Both the position numbers and the translations under genes were made by a program. A stretch of 64,000 nt of DNA from RGIG3159 sp045640565. GTDB taxonomy: Bacteria > Bacillota > Clostridia > Oscillospirales > Oscillospiraceae. The DNA lies in contig JAZUFG010000083.1 in assembly GCA_045640565.1 (NCBI GenBank), positions 5,871 through 69,870 on the forward strand. Reading direction: 5' to 3'. Of the stretch, positions 32,728 to 41,343 are shown in pieces (the stretch's first letter is position 1; every line of letters starts with the position of its first letter). A model generated the notes under the pieces. It was not told the DNA's origin. It worked only from the letters and a program-made list of their open reading frames with translations, and made no database searches.

Positions 32728-33566
32728 AGAAGCTGCTGCTTTCTCTTCTGGCTCTTTTTTGCGTGGGCCTTCTTGCCTGCGGCAGCGCAGAGGAAGAGAT
32801 CCTGGCTTCCACGGCGCCTGTTCAGCAGTTTGCTCAGGCGGTTTGCAGGGGAACGGATCTTAAGGTGGGGCTTCTTGTTTCGGAGCCCGTCTCCTGCGTC
32901 CATGACTACAGCCTTTCCACCGCCCAGATGATGAAGCTGGAGAAGGCAGATTTGGTTCTTCTCTCCGGCGCCGATCTGGAGGTTTTCATGCAGGATGCCC
33001 TTGCCTCCTGCAGACAGGTCCTCACCTGTGATGCCGGCGTAAAGCTCCTGGAGGGCGAAGAAGAAGGGGAGTTTGACCCCCATATTTGGCTCAGCCCGGA
33101 GAACGCGCGGATCATGACCCGGAATATTGCCAAGGGCCTCTCCGCACTCTATCCCGATTATGCGGATACCTTCCTGAAGAATGCGGAGCTCTACTGTGAC
33201 GAGCTCAGCAGTCTGGAGTTGGAGGCCATGGTGACCCTGCAGGGGATCCCCTGCACGGATCTCGTTACCTTCCATGACGGTTTTGCCTATTTTGCGGATG
33301 CCTTTGGCCTGGAAATCCTGGCTGCCATTGAGGAGGAAGCCGGAGCCGAGGCTTCCGCCAAGGATCTGAAGGAGATCACGGAATTGGTCCGGGATGCTGC
33401 TATTCCGGCAATTTTCGTGGAAAAAGACGGCTCGGATGCTGCGGCCAGAATCATTGCGGGGGAGACCGGCTGTAAGGTCGGAACCCTTTCCACGGGCCTG
33501 GCTGACAGAGACTATTTTGAGACGATTCGGGGCAATGCCCTGGCCATAAAGGAGGCATTCTCTTGA
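32724..33566 (+). CDS. Metal ABC transporter substrate-binding lipoprotein (ZnuA/MntA type)
   Basis: 280 residues. Signal peptide with lipobox LLAC (Cys19). Cluster A-I fold; the metal ligands in family order are His in SCVHDYS, His in DPHIWLSP, His in TFHDGFAYFA and Asp in GLADRDY. The His-rich loop of typical zinc binders is missing, so Zn, Mn or another metal cannot be decided. Delivers the ion to the permease encoded two genes on. Overlaps the next gene at TTGA. Confidence 0.9.
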   Translation: MKKLLLSLLALFCVGLLACGSAEEEILASTAPVQQFAQAVCRGTDLKVGLLVSEPVSCVHDYSLSTAQMMKLEKADLVLLSGADLEVFMQDALASCRQVLTCDAGVKLLEGEEEGEFDPHIWLSPENARIMTRNIAKGLSALYPDYADTFLKNAELYCDELSSLELEAMVTLQGIPCTDLVTFHDGFAYFADAFGLEILAAIEEEAGAEASAKDLKEITELVRDAAIPAIFVEKDGSDAAARIIAGETGCKVGTLSTGLADRDYFETIRGNALAIKEAFS

Positions 33567-34324
33567 CTGTGCCTTTTCATCCGCACCATGATCATTCCTG
33601 CGAGCATGCCTGCTGCCTGAAGGTTTCCGATCTTACTGTCCGCATAGGGGAGGATACGATTCTGGAGGGCATAGATCTCCATCTCCACTGCGGGCAGATG
33701 GCAGCTCTGATCGGCCCTAACGGCGCGGGAAAATCCACCCTGATCAAAGCAATCCTGGGACAGCGGGCCTATGAGGGCTCCATTGAGTTCTCTTCGGAGG
33801 GCAGGGATAACCAGCGCCTCCGTATCGGCTATGTTCCCCAAAGTCCCGCCTTTGACCCTTCGGACCCTGTTACGGTGCGGGATCTCTTTGTTTCCGGAAT
33901 ATCCTCCCGCCCCAATTTTTTCAAAACAAGAAAGGCAGAGGAAGAGACCATTTTGAACTGCCTTCGGAATGTCCGGGGGGAAGGGCTGATGGATAAGCGG
34001 ATCGGGACCCTCTCCGGCGGTGAGCTCCAGCGTGTGCTCCTGGCCTTGGCTTTGGAACCGATGCCCAATCTTCTGATCCTGGATGAGCCTCTTTCCGGCG
34101 TGGATGTGGAGGGCATGGAGCTCCTTCTGGATATGATGAACGAGATCCGAAGAAAATACGATTTGTCCATCCTGATGATAACCCACGATTTCTCCATGCT
34201 CAGCCGCTATGTGGACAAGGTCGTGCTGCTGGATAAGAAGGTCCTCCGGGCGGGAACTCCCCTGGAAGTGCTGAATTCGGAAGAATTCATGCAGGCCTTC
34301 CGTTTGGGAGGTGCTGCGGAATGA
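33563..34324 (+). CDS. Metal ABC transporter ATPase (ZnuC type)
   Basis: 253 residues. Walker A GPNGAGKST, signature LSGGELQR, Walker B LLILDEP, and H-loop ITHD. The N-terminus is odd: within the first 18 residues, PFHPHHDHSCEHACC gives five His and three Cys, a likely metal-binding tag not needed for an ATPase. Start is TTG at 33563 with AAAGGAGG seven bases before it, overlapping the upstream stop. Energises the importer. Confidence 0.9.
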   Translation: MTVPFHPHHDHSCEHACCLKVSDLTVRIGEDTILEGIDLHLHCGQMAALIGPNGAGKSTLIKAILGQRAYEGSIEFSSEGRDNQRLRIGYVPQSPAFDPSDPVTVRDLFVSGISSRPNFFKTRKAEEETILNCLRNVRGEGLMDKRIGTLSGGELQRVLLALALEPMPNLLILDEPLSGVDVEGMELLLDMMNEIRRKYDLSILMITHDFSMLSRYVDKVVLLDKKVLRAGTPLEVLNSEEFMQAFRLGGAAE

Positions 34325-35163
34325 GACTTTGGTATGCATTCATGGACTGCCTGCCCTTTGGCTGGGCATCCTACCGCTTTATGGCGAACGCCCTGCTGGC
34401 AGTTTTGGTCATGGCTCCCATTTTCGGCATCCTTTCCACAAATGTTGTGACGGGAAGAATGAGCTTCTTTTCGGATGCCCTGGGTCACTCGGCTTTCACG
34501 GGCATTGCCATAGGGGTCCTTTGCGGCATGGCCTTTCCCATCTGCGCGGCTGTGCTTCTGGCCCTCCTCTTTGCCTGGCTCTTTACTCTGGTTAAGGAAA
34601 AATCGCGCCAGTCGGCAGACACGGTGATCGGCGTCTTTTCTTCCACGGCGGTGGCTTTGGGAATTTTTATTGCCACCTCCGGGGGCGGCAGCTTCACCAA
34701 ATATAATGTTTTTCTGATCGGCGATATCCTTTCCGTCACTCCCGGTGAAATCGGCCTTTTGGCCCTGGTCCTCCTGGCTGTGGCGGTCATCTGGTATTTC
34801 TTCTCCAATCGGATCCTGCTCGTTACGCTTCACCCCCAGCTGGCCTCCTCCCGGGGGATCTCCGTCCGGAACTATGAGCTGCTCTTCACCATGGTCATAG
34901 CCGTGGTGGTGACCCTGGCTATGAGCTGGGTGGGCCTGCTGGTGATCAACTCCCTCCTGGTCCTTCCCGCAGCCACGGCAAGAAATCTGGTAAGGAATAT
35001 GCGGCAGTACCTTTGGGTTTCCGTGCTCCTTGCCGTCATTTGCTCTTTGGCAGGCCTTTTTGTCAGCTATTTTCTGGCCTCTTCCACCGGCGCAGCCATT
35101 TCCCTTTTGCTGGCCCTTTGCTTTGCCCTTTCTTTCCTTTTCCGCAGGCACAGCAATATTTGA
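34321..35163 (+). CDS. Metal ABC transporter permease (ZnuB type)
   Basis: 280 residues with eight or so membrane helices. ABC-3 family: MSFFSDALGHSAFTGIAIG, ADTVIGVFSSTAVALGIFI, and AMSWVGLLVINSLLVLPAATARNL are standard. Overlaps the ATPase gene by ATGA; completes the importer. Confidence 0.92.
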   Translation: MRLWYAFMDCLPFGWASYRFMANALLAVLVMAPIFGILSTNVVTGRMSFFSDALGHSAFTGIAIGVLCGMAFPICAAVLLALLFAWLFTLVKEKSRQSADTVIGVFSSTAVALGIFIATSGGGSFTKYNVFLIGDILSVTPGEIGLLALVLLAVAVIWYFFSNRILLVTLHPQLASSRGISVRNYELLFTMVIAVVVTLAMSWVGLLVINSLLVLPAATARNLVRNMRQYLWVSVLLAVICSLAGLFVSYFLASSTGAAISLLLALCFALSFLFRRHSNI

Positions 35164-35235
35164 AAAAGCGCAGGCCGGATTCCTCCTGCGGGAGAGATCC
35201 GGCTTTCCTGAAGTTTTTGAAAGGAGTTCTGAATC

Positions 35236-36450
35236 ATGGATCCTTTATCCCTTGCTCTTTTAGCGGGTCTTTTGCTTCTCATTCTTTTTGCCGTTATCGG
35301 CCTGATTTCCTTCAGAAGGCTTTCCCAAAAGAACATTGAGCGGCAAAGTCAGGAGCTTTCTGCCCTGCGGGAGGAAATTCTGCATAAACTGGAGCTTTTG
35401 GATTACTGTCAGGACCTTTCTCTCAAATCCGTCAACGATAAATTCGGCCTCCTGCAGGACTCCTTGAACGACCAGCTGACCCGCCAGTCCGGGGTGGAGA
35501 CGGCAAATCTCCGCCGCCTGGAGGACCGCATCCGGAATTTGGAGCAGGTCAATGAGAAAAAGCTGGATGAGATCCGGGGCACCGTGGAAGAAAAACTCCA
35601 GACAGCCCTGGAAAAAAGAATTTCAGAATCTTTCCGGACGGTAAACGAACAGCTGGAGTCCGTCTATAAAAGCCTGGGAGAAATGCAGACCCTCGCTGCA
35701 GATGTGGGCGGCCTCAAAAAGGTTCTCTCCGGAGTCAAGACCCGGGGAATTCTGGGTGAGGTCCAGCTGGCGGCCATCCTGGAGGAGATCCTGACGCCGG
35801 AGCAGTACGAATGCAACTGCGCCACGGTTCCCGGCAGCACGGAGCGGGTGGAATTTGCGGTCCGCCTTCCCGGAACGGAGGATGGCCCGGTTTATCTGCC
35901 TATTGACTCCAAGTTCCCTGGGGACTCCTATGCCAGACTCCTGGATGCCCGGGAGGCCGGGGATAAAGAACTGGAGGTAGAGGCCGTGAAGAATCTGGAG
36001 TCCGTCCTGAAAAAGGAGGCCAAGGATATCCGGGATAAATATCTTTCCGTGCCCTATACCACCAATTTCGGCATTCTTTTCCTGCCCTTTGAAGGCCTCT
36101 ATGCGGAAGTGGTCAATCGGGGACTTCTGGAGCAGCTCCGCAGGGATTATTCTGTGAACATTGCCGGGCCCAGCACCATGGCTGCGCTCCTGAACAGCCT
36201 GCAGATGGGCTTCCGTACTCTGGCGATCCAAAAACGGTCCGGAGAGGTTTGGGAGCTTCTGGGAGCCGTGAAAACGGAGTTCGAAAAGTTCGGAGAGGTC
36301 ATGAAGAAGATGCAGGGCCACCTGAATCTGGCTTCGGACGATCTGGCCATGCTCATGAACACCCGCACGAATGTCATTTCCCGCAAGCTTCGGGATGTGC
36401 AGAAGCTGGAGGATTCCTCTTCTGCCGAGCTTTTGGGTCTGGACAGTTAA
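35236..36450 (+). CDS. rmuC: DNA recombination protein RmuC
   Basis: 404 residues: an N-terminal membrane helix (about 3-25), a coiled-coil region (about 30-150), then the RmuC domain with GVKTRGILGEVQLAAILEEIL, VYLPIDSKFPGDSYARL and FLPFEGLYAEVV. A putative nuclease-fold protein that limits DNA inversions and rearrangements. AAAGGAG precedes ATG; the gene is 72 bases after the permease and ends in a strong terminator. Confidence 0.92.
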   Translation: MDPLSLALLAGLLLLILFAVIGLISFRRLSQKNIERQSQELSALREEILHKLELLDYCQDLSLKSVNDKFGLLQDSLNDQLTRQSGVETANLRRLEDRIRNLEQVNEKKLDEIRGTVEEKLQTALEKRISESFRTVNEQLESVYKSLGEMQTLAADVGGLKKVLSGVKTRGILGEVQLAAILEEILTPEQYECNCATVPGSTERVEFAVRLPGTEDGPVYLPIDSKFPGDSYARLLDAREAGDKELEVEAVKNLESVLKKEAKDIRDKYLSVPYTTNFGILFLPFEGLYAEVVNRGLLEQLRRDYSVNIAGPSTMAALLNSLQMGFRTLAIQKRSGEVWELLGAVKTEFEKFGEVMKKMQGHLNLASDDLAMLMNTRTNVISRKLRDVQKLEDSSSAELLGLDS

Positions 36451-36470
36451 AAGAGGCGAAAACGAAAAAA

Positions 36471-36513
36471 AGAGCCGGAAGCCAATGGGCGTGCGCCCGA
36501 AGCTTCCGGTTCT
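36471..36513. terminator. Nested bidirectional terminator
   Basis: Outer arms 36471-36482 and 36502-36513 (AGAGCCGGAAGC and complement) enclose a second palindrome GGGCGTGCGCCC (36487-36498); TTTTT follows. The inner motif recurs near 4032 and 4280. Confidence 0.8.
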
Positions 36514-36526
36514 TTTTATGATTCTA

Positions 36527-37285
36527 TTATATTTCAATTTCTCCCACATCAGGCAGGGGCCTCCGCAGCAGCTCCTCTGGTCCCCAGGCGGGCAGAGGCA
36601 GGCGTTGCATGGCGCCGAAAATATGAGCCTTCAGGTCCGGATATTTTCCGGATAATGTATAGACCAGGTTTTTGATTTCCTCCCGCTTGGTGGATTTATC
36701 GGCGGGACAGCTGTTATGGACAACGGGAAGCTTCCTTTTCTCCGCAAAATGGGCAAGTGTCTTTTCGGAGATATAGAGCATGGGCCGTATCTGGACGACA
36801 CCGGTCCTGTCCAGCAGTGTTACAGGCTGGAAGCAGCTGAGCCTGCCCTCATAGATCAGGCTCATCATGAAGGTTTCCACGGCGTCGTCGTAATGATGCC
36901 CGAGAGCGACCTTGTTGCAGCCATGCCGCAGGAGGGCTTCATTCAGGCTGCCCCTGCGCATTTTGGAGCACATGGAGCAGGGGTTCTTTTCTTTCCGATA
37001 GTCAAAAATCACGGGGCCGATCTGCGTTTCCACCCGGGTGTAGGGGATATCCAGCTCTTCGCAGAGCTTTGCCACTCCGGAATAATCCATGTTAGGGAGG
37101 CCCATATCCACGGTAATGGCCTCCAATTCATAGTGAGCGGGGTAGAACTTGCGGAGTTCGCTGAGGAGGACCAGGAGAGCGAGAGAGTCTTTCCCGCCGG
37201 AGACCCCCACGGCGATCCGGTCGCCCTCCTCGATCATCCTGTAATCTTCCACGCAGCGGCGGACCAGGCCAAGAAGCTTCTGCAT
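36527..37285 (-). CDS. TtcA-family PP-loop ATP-binding protein (tRNA thiolation type)
   Basis: 252 residues. PP-loop GVSGGKDSLALLVLL, a CSMCSK pair that would carry the Fe-S cluster, and LGHHYDDAVETFMMSLIY, the TtcA signature. Members 2-thiolate cytidine 32 in tRNA or act in other sulfur or selenium insertions. Single-gene unit convergent with rmuC. Confidence 0.88.
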   Translation of the reverse strand: MQKLLGLVRRCVEDYRMIEEGDRIAVGVSGGKDSLALLVLLSELRKFYPAHYELEAITVDMGLPNMDYSGVAKLCEELDIPYTRVETQIGPVIFDYRKEKNPCSMCSKMRRGSLNEALLRHGCNKVALGHHYDDAVETFMMSLIYEGRLSCFQPVTLLDRTGVVQIRPMLYISEKTLAHFAEKRKLPVVHNSCPADKSTKREEIKNLVYTLSGKYPDLKAHIFGAMQRLPLPAWGPEELLRRPLPDVGEIEI

Positions 37286-37396
37286 AACAGCCTCCGGAAA
37301 ATGAAAAATAAAAAGTGAGAAAACGAGAGAAAAAGAGAGTAAAAACGAGAATAGACGAGTTATCTCAATAAAAAATAAAAATTGACGAAAATTTGG

Positions 37397-37425
37397 TTGA
37401 CAGGCCCGGGTAAATATGGTATAAC
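37397..37425 (+). promoter_or_regulatory. Promoter of rplM-rpsI
   Basis: -35 TTGACA (37397-37402), 17-bp spacer, -10 TATAAC (37420-37425); near-consensus, as expected for ribosomal protein genes. Confidence 0.82.
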
Positions 37426-37431
37426 ATCCCG

Positions 37432-37505
37432 GCGTTGTGGATCCCTGCGGGGAGTATCATAATTGCAGGCTCATTTTTTGTCAACTTTTTATTTCACATA
37501 GGAGA
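37432..37505 (+). promoter_or_regulatory. Possible L13 autoregulatory leader
   Basis: About 75-base leader between promoter and ribosome site, with GUUG near the start matching a GUCAAC near the end and an inner CCTGC/GCAGG pair. L13 genes in Firmicutes often have such a leader; the consensus could not be checked. Confidence 0.35.
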
Positions 37506-37512
37506 ATCTCAA

Positions 37513-37941
37513 ATGACTACAATGGTTAAGAAAGAGAACGTCGAGCGCAAGTGGTACGTTCTTGATGCAGCCGGCAAGCCCATGGGCCGTGTTGCTGTCG
37601 TCGCTGCGAATCTTCTTCGCGGCAAGCTCAAGGCTGATTTCACTCCTAATGTTGACTGCGGTGACTTCGTCATCATCGTCAACTGCGGCAAGGCAGTTCT
37701 CACCGGCAAGAAGCTGGACGAGAAGAAGTATCAGCACCACACCGGTTGGATCGGCAACCTGAAGGAGATCCGTTACCGTGACTTGATGGAGCAGCGTCCT
37801 GAGTTCGCTATGGAGCTGGCTGTCAAGGGTATGCTGCCGAAGAATTCCATCGGCCGCACCGCCATCACCCGCCTGAAGCTGTATGCAGGCCCCGAGCATG
37901 AAAATGCTGCTCAGAAGCCCGAAGCATACAATATGGACTAA
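37513..37941 (+). CDS. rplM: Ribosomal protein L13
   Basis: 142 residues, normal size. Seen: RKWYVLDAAGKPMGRVAVVAANLLRGK and KGMLPKNSIGRTAITRLKLYAGPEHENAAQKPE. ATG at 37513 with TAGGAG upstream; the frame is open further upstream but lies in the leader. Paired with rpsI as in nearly all bacteria. Confidence 0.97.
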   Translation: MTTMVKKENVERKWYVLDAAGKPMGRVAVVAANLLRGKLKADFTPNVDCGDFVIIVNCGKAVLTGKKLDEKKYQHHTGWIGNLKEIRYRDLMEQRPEFAMELAVKGMLPKNSIGRTAITRLKLYAGPEHENAAQKPEAYNMD

Positions 37942-37956
37942 GGGAGGTAAAGAATT

Positions 37957-38361
37957 ATGTACGAAACCAAGAGACCTTATAAGTACGGTACCGGCCGCAG
38001 AAAGTCCTCTGTTGCCAGAGTCCGCGTTTATGAAAACGGCACCGGTTCCATCACCATCAACGGCCGTGATATTGATGAATACTTCGGCCTGGATACCCTG
38101 AAGCTCATCGTTCGTCAGCCCCTGGTCCTCACTGAGACCCTGGAGAAGGTTGATGTTGTCTGCACTGTGGCAGGCGGCGGTGTTACCGGTCAGGCCGGTG
38201 CTATCCGTCACGGTGTTGCCCGTGCTCTTCTGGGTGTGAACCCCGAATTCCGCGCTGCTCTGAAGGCTGCAGGTTTCCTGACCCGCGACCCCAGAATGAA
38301 GGAAAGAAAGAAGTACGGTCTCAAAGCCGCACGTCGCGCTCCTCAGTTCTCCAAGAGATAA
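37957..38361 (+). CDS. rpsI: Ribosomal protein S9
   Basis: 134 residues. KYGTGRRKSSVARVRVYENGTG near the start, GQAGAIRHGVARAL in the middle and the basic tail KKYGLKAARRAPQFSKR, which reaches the ribosomal P site. Fifteen bases after rplM with AGGGAGG ribosome site. Confidence 0.97.
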   Translation: MYETKRPYKYGTGRRKSSVARVRVYENGTGSITINGRDIDEYFGLDTLKLIVRQPLVLTETLEKVDVVCTVAGGGVTGQAGAIRHGVARALLGVNPEFRAALKAAGFLTRDPRMKERKKYGLKAARRAPQFSKR

Positions 38362-38376
38362 TTTCTCAAAACATTC

Positions 38377-38409
38377 AAAAGCCCGAAATCGCAACGGTTT
38401 CGGGCTTTT
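38377..38409 (+). terminator. Intrinsic terminator after rpsI
   Basis: Perfect 12-bp arms (AAAAGCCCGAAA, 38377-38388; 38398-38409), followed by TTTTTCTTTTC. Confidence 0.92.
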
Positions 38410-38447
38410 TCTTTTCTCTTATTCCGTTCCGGATTGGCTCAAACTTG

Positions 38448-38475
38448 TTGATTTTTCATAGAGCTTGAGTATAAT
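38448..38475 (+). promoter_or_regulatory. Promoter of the fused transporter
   Basis: -35 TTGATT (38448-38453), 16-bp spacer, perfect -10 TATAAT (38470-38475). Confidence 0.7.
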
Positions 38476-38590
38476 AATGGCAGATGCTTCTATCAATTAT
38501 GGGCAATTAGCTTGCAATTGCGGTTTTTTTATAACAAATTTTGGATAATGGGAGTTATAGACATATAATCGAAAAGGATTATCGGTCTAT
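38476..38590 (+). promoter_or_regulatory. 115-base leader with attenuator-like and ribosome-site hairpins
   Basis: GCAATT (38503-38508) can pair with AATTGC at 38516-38521 ahead of GGTTTTTTT, like a weak terminator. Close to the gene, ATAATC (38565-38570) pairs perfectly with GATTAT (38577-38582), placing the ribosome site AAAAGG in the loop. Confidence 0.45.
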
Positions 38591-41305
38591 GTGCGCAAGG
38601 TGAAGAAAGTAAAGTTGAAAAACGGCATATCGGTCCTTTTGGCGGCGCTTATTGTCTTTTCCTGCCTTTTTGCGTCCGGCTGCAGTGAAAAGGCTGCCGA
38701 AGATGTCAAATATACGAAAATCTCTGATTTTACAGGGGCAACGGTGTGCAGTCAGACAGGTACGGTGTTTGACCGGATCCTGAACGGCTCCATTGAAGGC
38801 TTAAATCACAAATACTATGAAGATGTCAGCAACATGATCCTTGCTCTGCGCAGCTATTATGTGGATGCTGCCGCCCTCGATGAGCCCAACGCCCGATTCG
38901 TCATGGCGCAGAATGCCGACCTTAAGGTGTTCAAGGATGCCGTTGAGACGGATAGCTACGGTTTTCCCATGAAGAAAAACGGGGAGCTTACCGATCAGGT
39001 TTCGGAGCTTATCCGGGAATATTCCGAGGATGGGACCCTTGAGAAACTTCGCACAAAGTGGTTTTCCGGAGATCCTGAAATCATGCGAATCGATATGTCC
39101 GAATACACAGGGTACGATGCGCCCAACGGGACGATCCGCTTCGTTCACGATTCCACACAGGTGCCGATGGCATATGTGAACGACGACGGAAGCTCCGCCG
39201 GCTACGAGGTAGAGCTTGTCCTGATGATAGGCAAACGTCTCGGGAAGACGGTTGAGATCACGCAGTCCAACTTTTCCGCCTTGCTGACGGCTATTTCGTC
39301 CGGAACCGCGGATATAGCCGCCGGATCCGTTTCCATTACCGATGAGCGGCGCGAAAGTGTGGATTTTCCCGAAACGCACTATGTAGGCGGCATCGTCCTT
39401 CTCTGCAGGGCGGAGGATCTTGAGGACAGCAGCGAAACAGACAGCGGCAGCAGCTTCTGGGAGAGATTCTCTCAAGGCTTTGAAAAGACGCTTATAAGAG
39501 AAAACAGATGGAAGCTTATTCTGTCCGGCCTTGCCGTTACGCTGCTCATCTCTATCTGTTCGCTTCTTCTGGGAACCTTTTTGGGCTTTATCATTTGCGC
39601 CCTTCGAAGGAGCAAAAGCCGGGCTATTTCCGGGGTTATGGCGGCAATTATCCGCTTTATACAGGGCATACCGGTGGTTGTGCTTCTCATGGTATTCTAT
39701 TACCTGGTGTTTGCGTCCTGGGATCTCAACGGCGTGATCGTGGCGATCATCGGTTTTTCCGTCAACTTCGGGGTGAACTCGGCGGAGATCATGCGCTCCG
39801 GTATAGAGTCCGTTGATAGGGAACAGTGGGAGACAGCCTCCTGCCTCGGCTTCAGCAGACTGCAGACCTTCGGGAAGGTCATTCTTCCCCAGGCAATCCT
39901 TTGCTTCCTCCCCACCTTCAAGGGTGAATTCATCAATATGATGAAGATGACCTCGGTCGTCGGCTATATCGCCGTGCAGGATCTCACAAAGGCATCCGAT
40001 ATTATCCGAAGCCGAACCTACGAGGCCTTTTTCCCCATCATCCTGAATGCGCTTATCTATGTGCTCCTGGCATGGAGCCTCGCCTATCTGATAGGGCTTG
40101 TGGAGGTCGGCGTATCGCCACAGAAGCGCGTGCGGCGGATCAAAGGCATTTACGATCTTTCTGCCAGTGAAGCAAACCTGGTTTTAAAGAGCGTTTCCGT
40201 TCCGGGCAAAGAGCTGATTAAAATAGAACATCTGAAGAAGGAATACAGGAAGGATCGCCCGATCCTGTCGGATGCGAACGCCGTTATCAAAAGCGGGGAT
40301 GTCGTTGCCGTTATCGGTCCGTCGGGCGCGGGAAAATCTACCCTTCTCCGTCTGATCATCAGCCTTGAAAAGCCCACAGGCGGCAGCATCTTCATAAACG
40401 GAAAAGATATCAATGCCCGGAGGGACCGGAAGGCTGCGAAGAAAAAGATCGGCATGGTGTTCCAGAGCTTTGACCTTTTCCCGCATCTTACCGTCATTGA
40501 AAATGTCATGCTTGCCCAGACTGTCGTGTCCAAAATACCGAAGCAGGAGGCCTACGAGAACGCCCTTGCGCTTCTCAAATCTGTGGGGCTTGCGGAAAAG
40601 CTGATGCATTATCCCCACGAGCTTTCCGGCGGGCAGAGGCAGCGTGTTGCCATCGCCCGCACTCTTGCCATGAACCCGGAGATCATCCTCTTTGACGAAC
40701 CGACGAGCGCGCTGGATCCCAAATCGGTTTCTGAGGTATTGAGCGTTATCCGTTCCCTCGCAAAGAAGGGCGTTACCATGATGATCGTAACGCATGAGAT
40801 GCAGTTTGCGAAGGATGTGTCGACCCGTGTATTCTATGTGGATCATGGCGAGATCCACGAAACCGGAAGCCCCGAGCAGGTATTTGAGCTTCCGCAGAAG
40901 GAGAGAACGCGCCGCTTTATCCGCGAATTAAATGTCCTTGAGGAAGAGATCACTTCACGCGATTTTGACTTCATCGGCGTGAACGCAAGATTTGAGGAAT
41001 TCGGGCAGAAATACAGTCTGCCTAAGAAGACGGTCCGGAATATGGAGGTCGTGTTTGAGGAGCTGGCCATTTTGACGGTCATGCCCGATTTGCCGCAAAA
41101 GGTGGAAATGCGCGTAATTGCGGAGTATTCGGAGAAGGACGGATCGGTCACCATGTGCCTGCGCTATAACGGCGGTATGTTTGATCCGATGGAGGCAGCA
41201 GACAGTCTCCGTCAAACACTGATCGACAATTCTGCCCGGGATCTGCACTACAGCTTCAATCCGGACGACACGCTGAAGAACGAGCTGACGCTGACGGTTT
41301 TATAA
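38591..41305 (+). CDS. Four-part fused amino-acid ABC transporter: lipoprotein SBP (lobes swapped), permease, ATPase, degenerate GHKL-like tail
   Basis: 904 residues. Lipobox FASGC with Cys31. Residues 42-163 match the second lobe of a polar amino-acid binding protein (SDFTGATVCSQTGT, then DGTLEKLRTKWFSG); 178-275 match the first lobe (GYEVELVLMIGKRLGKTVEI, SGTADIAAGSVSITDERRESVDF), so the lobe order is reversed. Permease 305-505 with the EAA loop around 411-436. ATPase 540-780: Walker A GPSGAGKST (576-584), LSGGQ (678-682), IILFDEP (698-704), THE (734-736). Tail 785-904 has FEELAIL (822-828) and YNGGMFDP (859-866), similar to 389-residue ATPase at 260. One chain could form the whole importer as a homodimer. 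GTG start with AAAAGGA ahead. ATA codons common. Confidence 0.9.
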   Translation: MRKVKKVKLKNGISVLLAALIVFSCLFASGCSEKAAEDVKYTKISDFTGATVCSQTGTVFDRILNGSIEGLNHKYYEDVSNMILALRSYYVDAAALDEPNARFVMAQNADLKVFKDAVETDSYGFPMKKNGELTDQVSELIREYSEDGTLEKLRTKWFSGDPEIMRIDMSEYTGYDAPNGTIRFVHDSTQVPMAYVNDDGSSAGYEVELVLMIGKRLGKTVEITQSNFSALLTAISSGTADIAAGSVSITDERRESVDFPETHYVGGIVLLCRAEDLEDSSETDSGSSFWERFSQGFEKTLIRENRWKLILSGLAVTLLISICSLLLGTFLGFIICALRRSKSRAISGVMAAIIRFIQGIPVVVLLMVFYYLVFASWDLNGVIVAIIGFSVNFGVNSAEIMRSGIESVDREQWETASCLGFSRLQTFGKVILPQAILCFLPTFKGEFINMMKMTSVVGYIAVQDLTKASDIIRSRTYEAFFPIILNALIYVLLAWSLAYLIGLVEVGVSPQKRVRRIKGIYDLSASEANLVLKSVSVPGKELIKIEHLKKEYRKDRPILSDANAVIKSGDVVAVIGPSGAGKSTLLRLIISLEKPTGGSIFINGKDINARRDRKAAKKKIGMVFQSFDLFPHLTVIENVMLAQTVVSKIPKQEAYENALALLKSVGLAEKLMHYPHELSGGQRQRVAIARTLAMNPEIILFDEPTSALDPKSVSEVLSVIRSLAKKGVTMMIVTHEMQFAKDVSTRVFYVDHGEIHETGSPEQVFELPQKERTRRFIRELNVLEEEITSRDFDFIGVNARFEEFGQKYSLPKKTVRNMEVVFEELAILTVMPDLPQKVEMRVIAEYSEKDGSVTMCLRYNGGMFDPMEAADSLRQTLIDNSARDLHYSFNPDDTLKNELTLTVL

Positions 41306-41343
41306 TACAAAAGAACGGATTTTTTTGAAAGGGATTTGTCACT

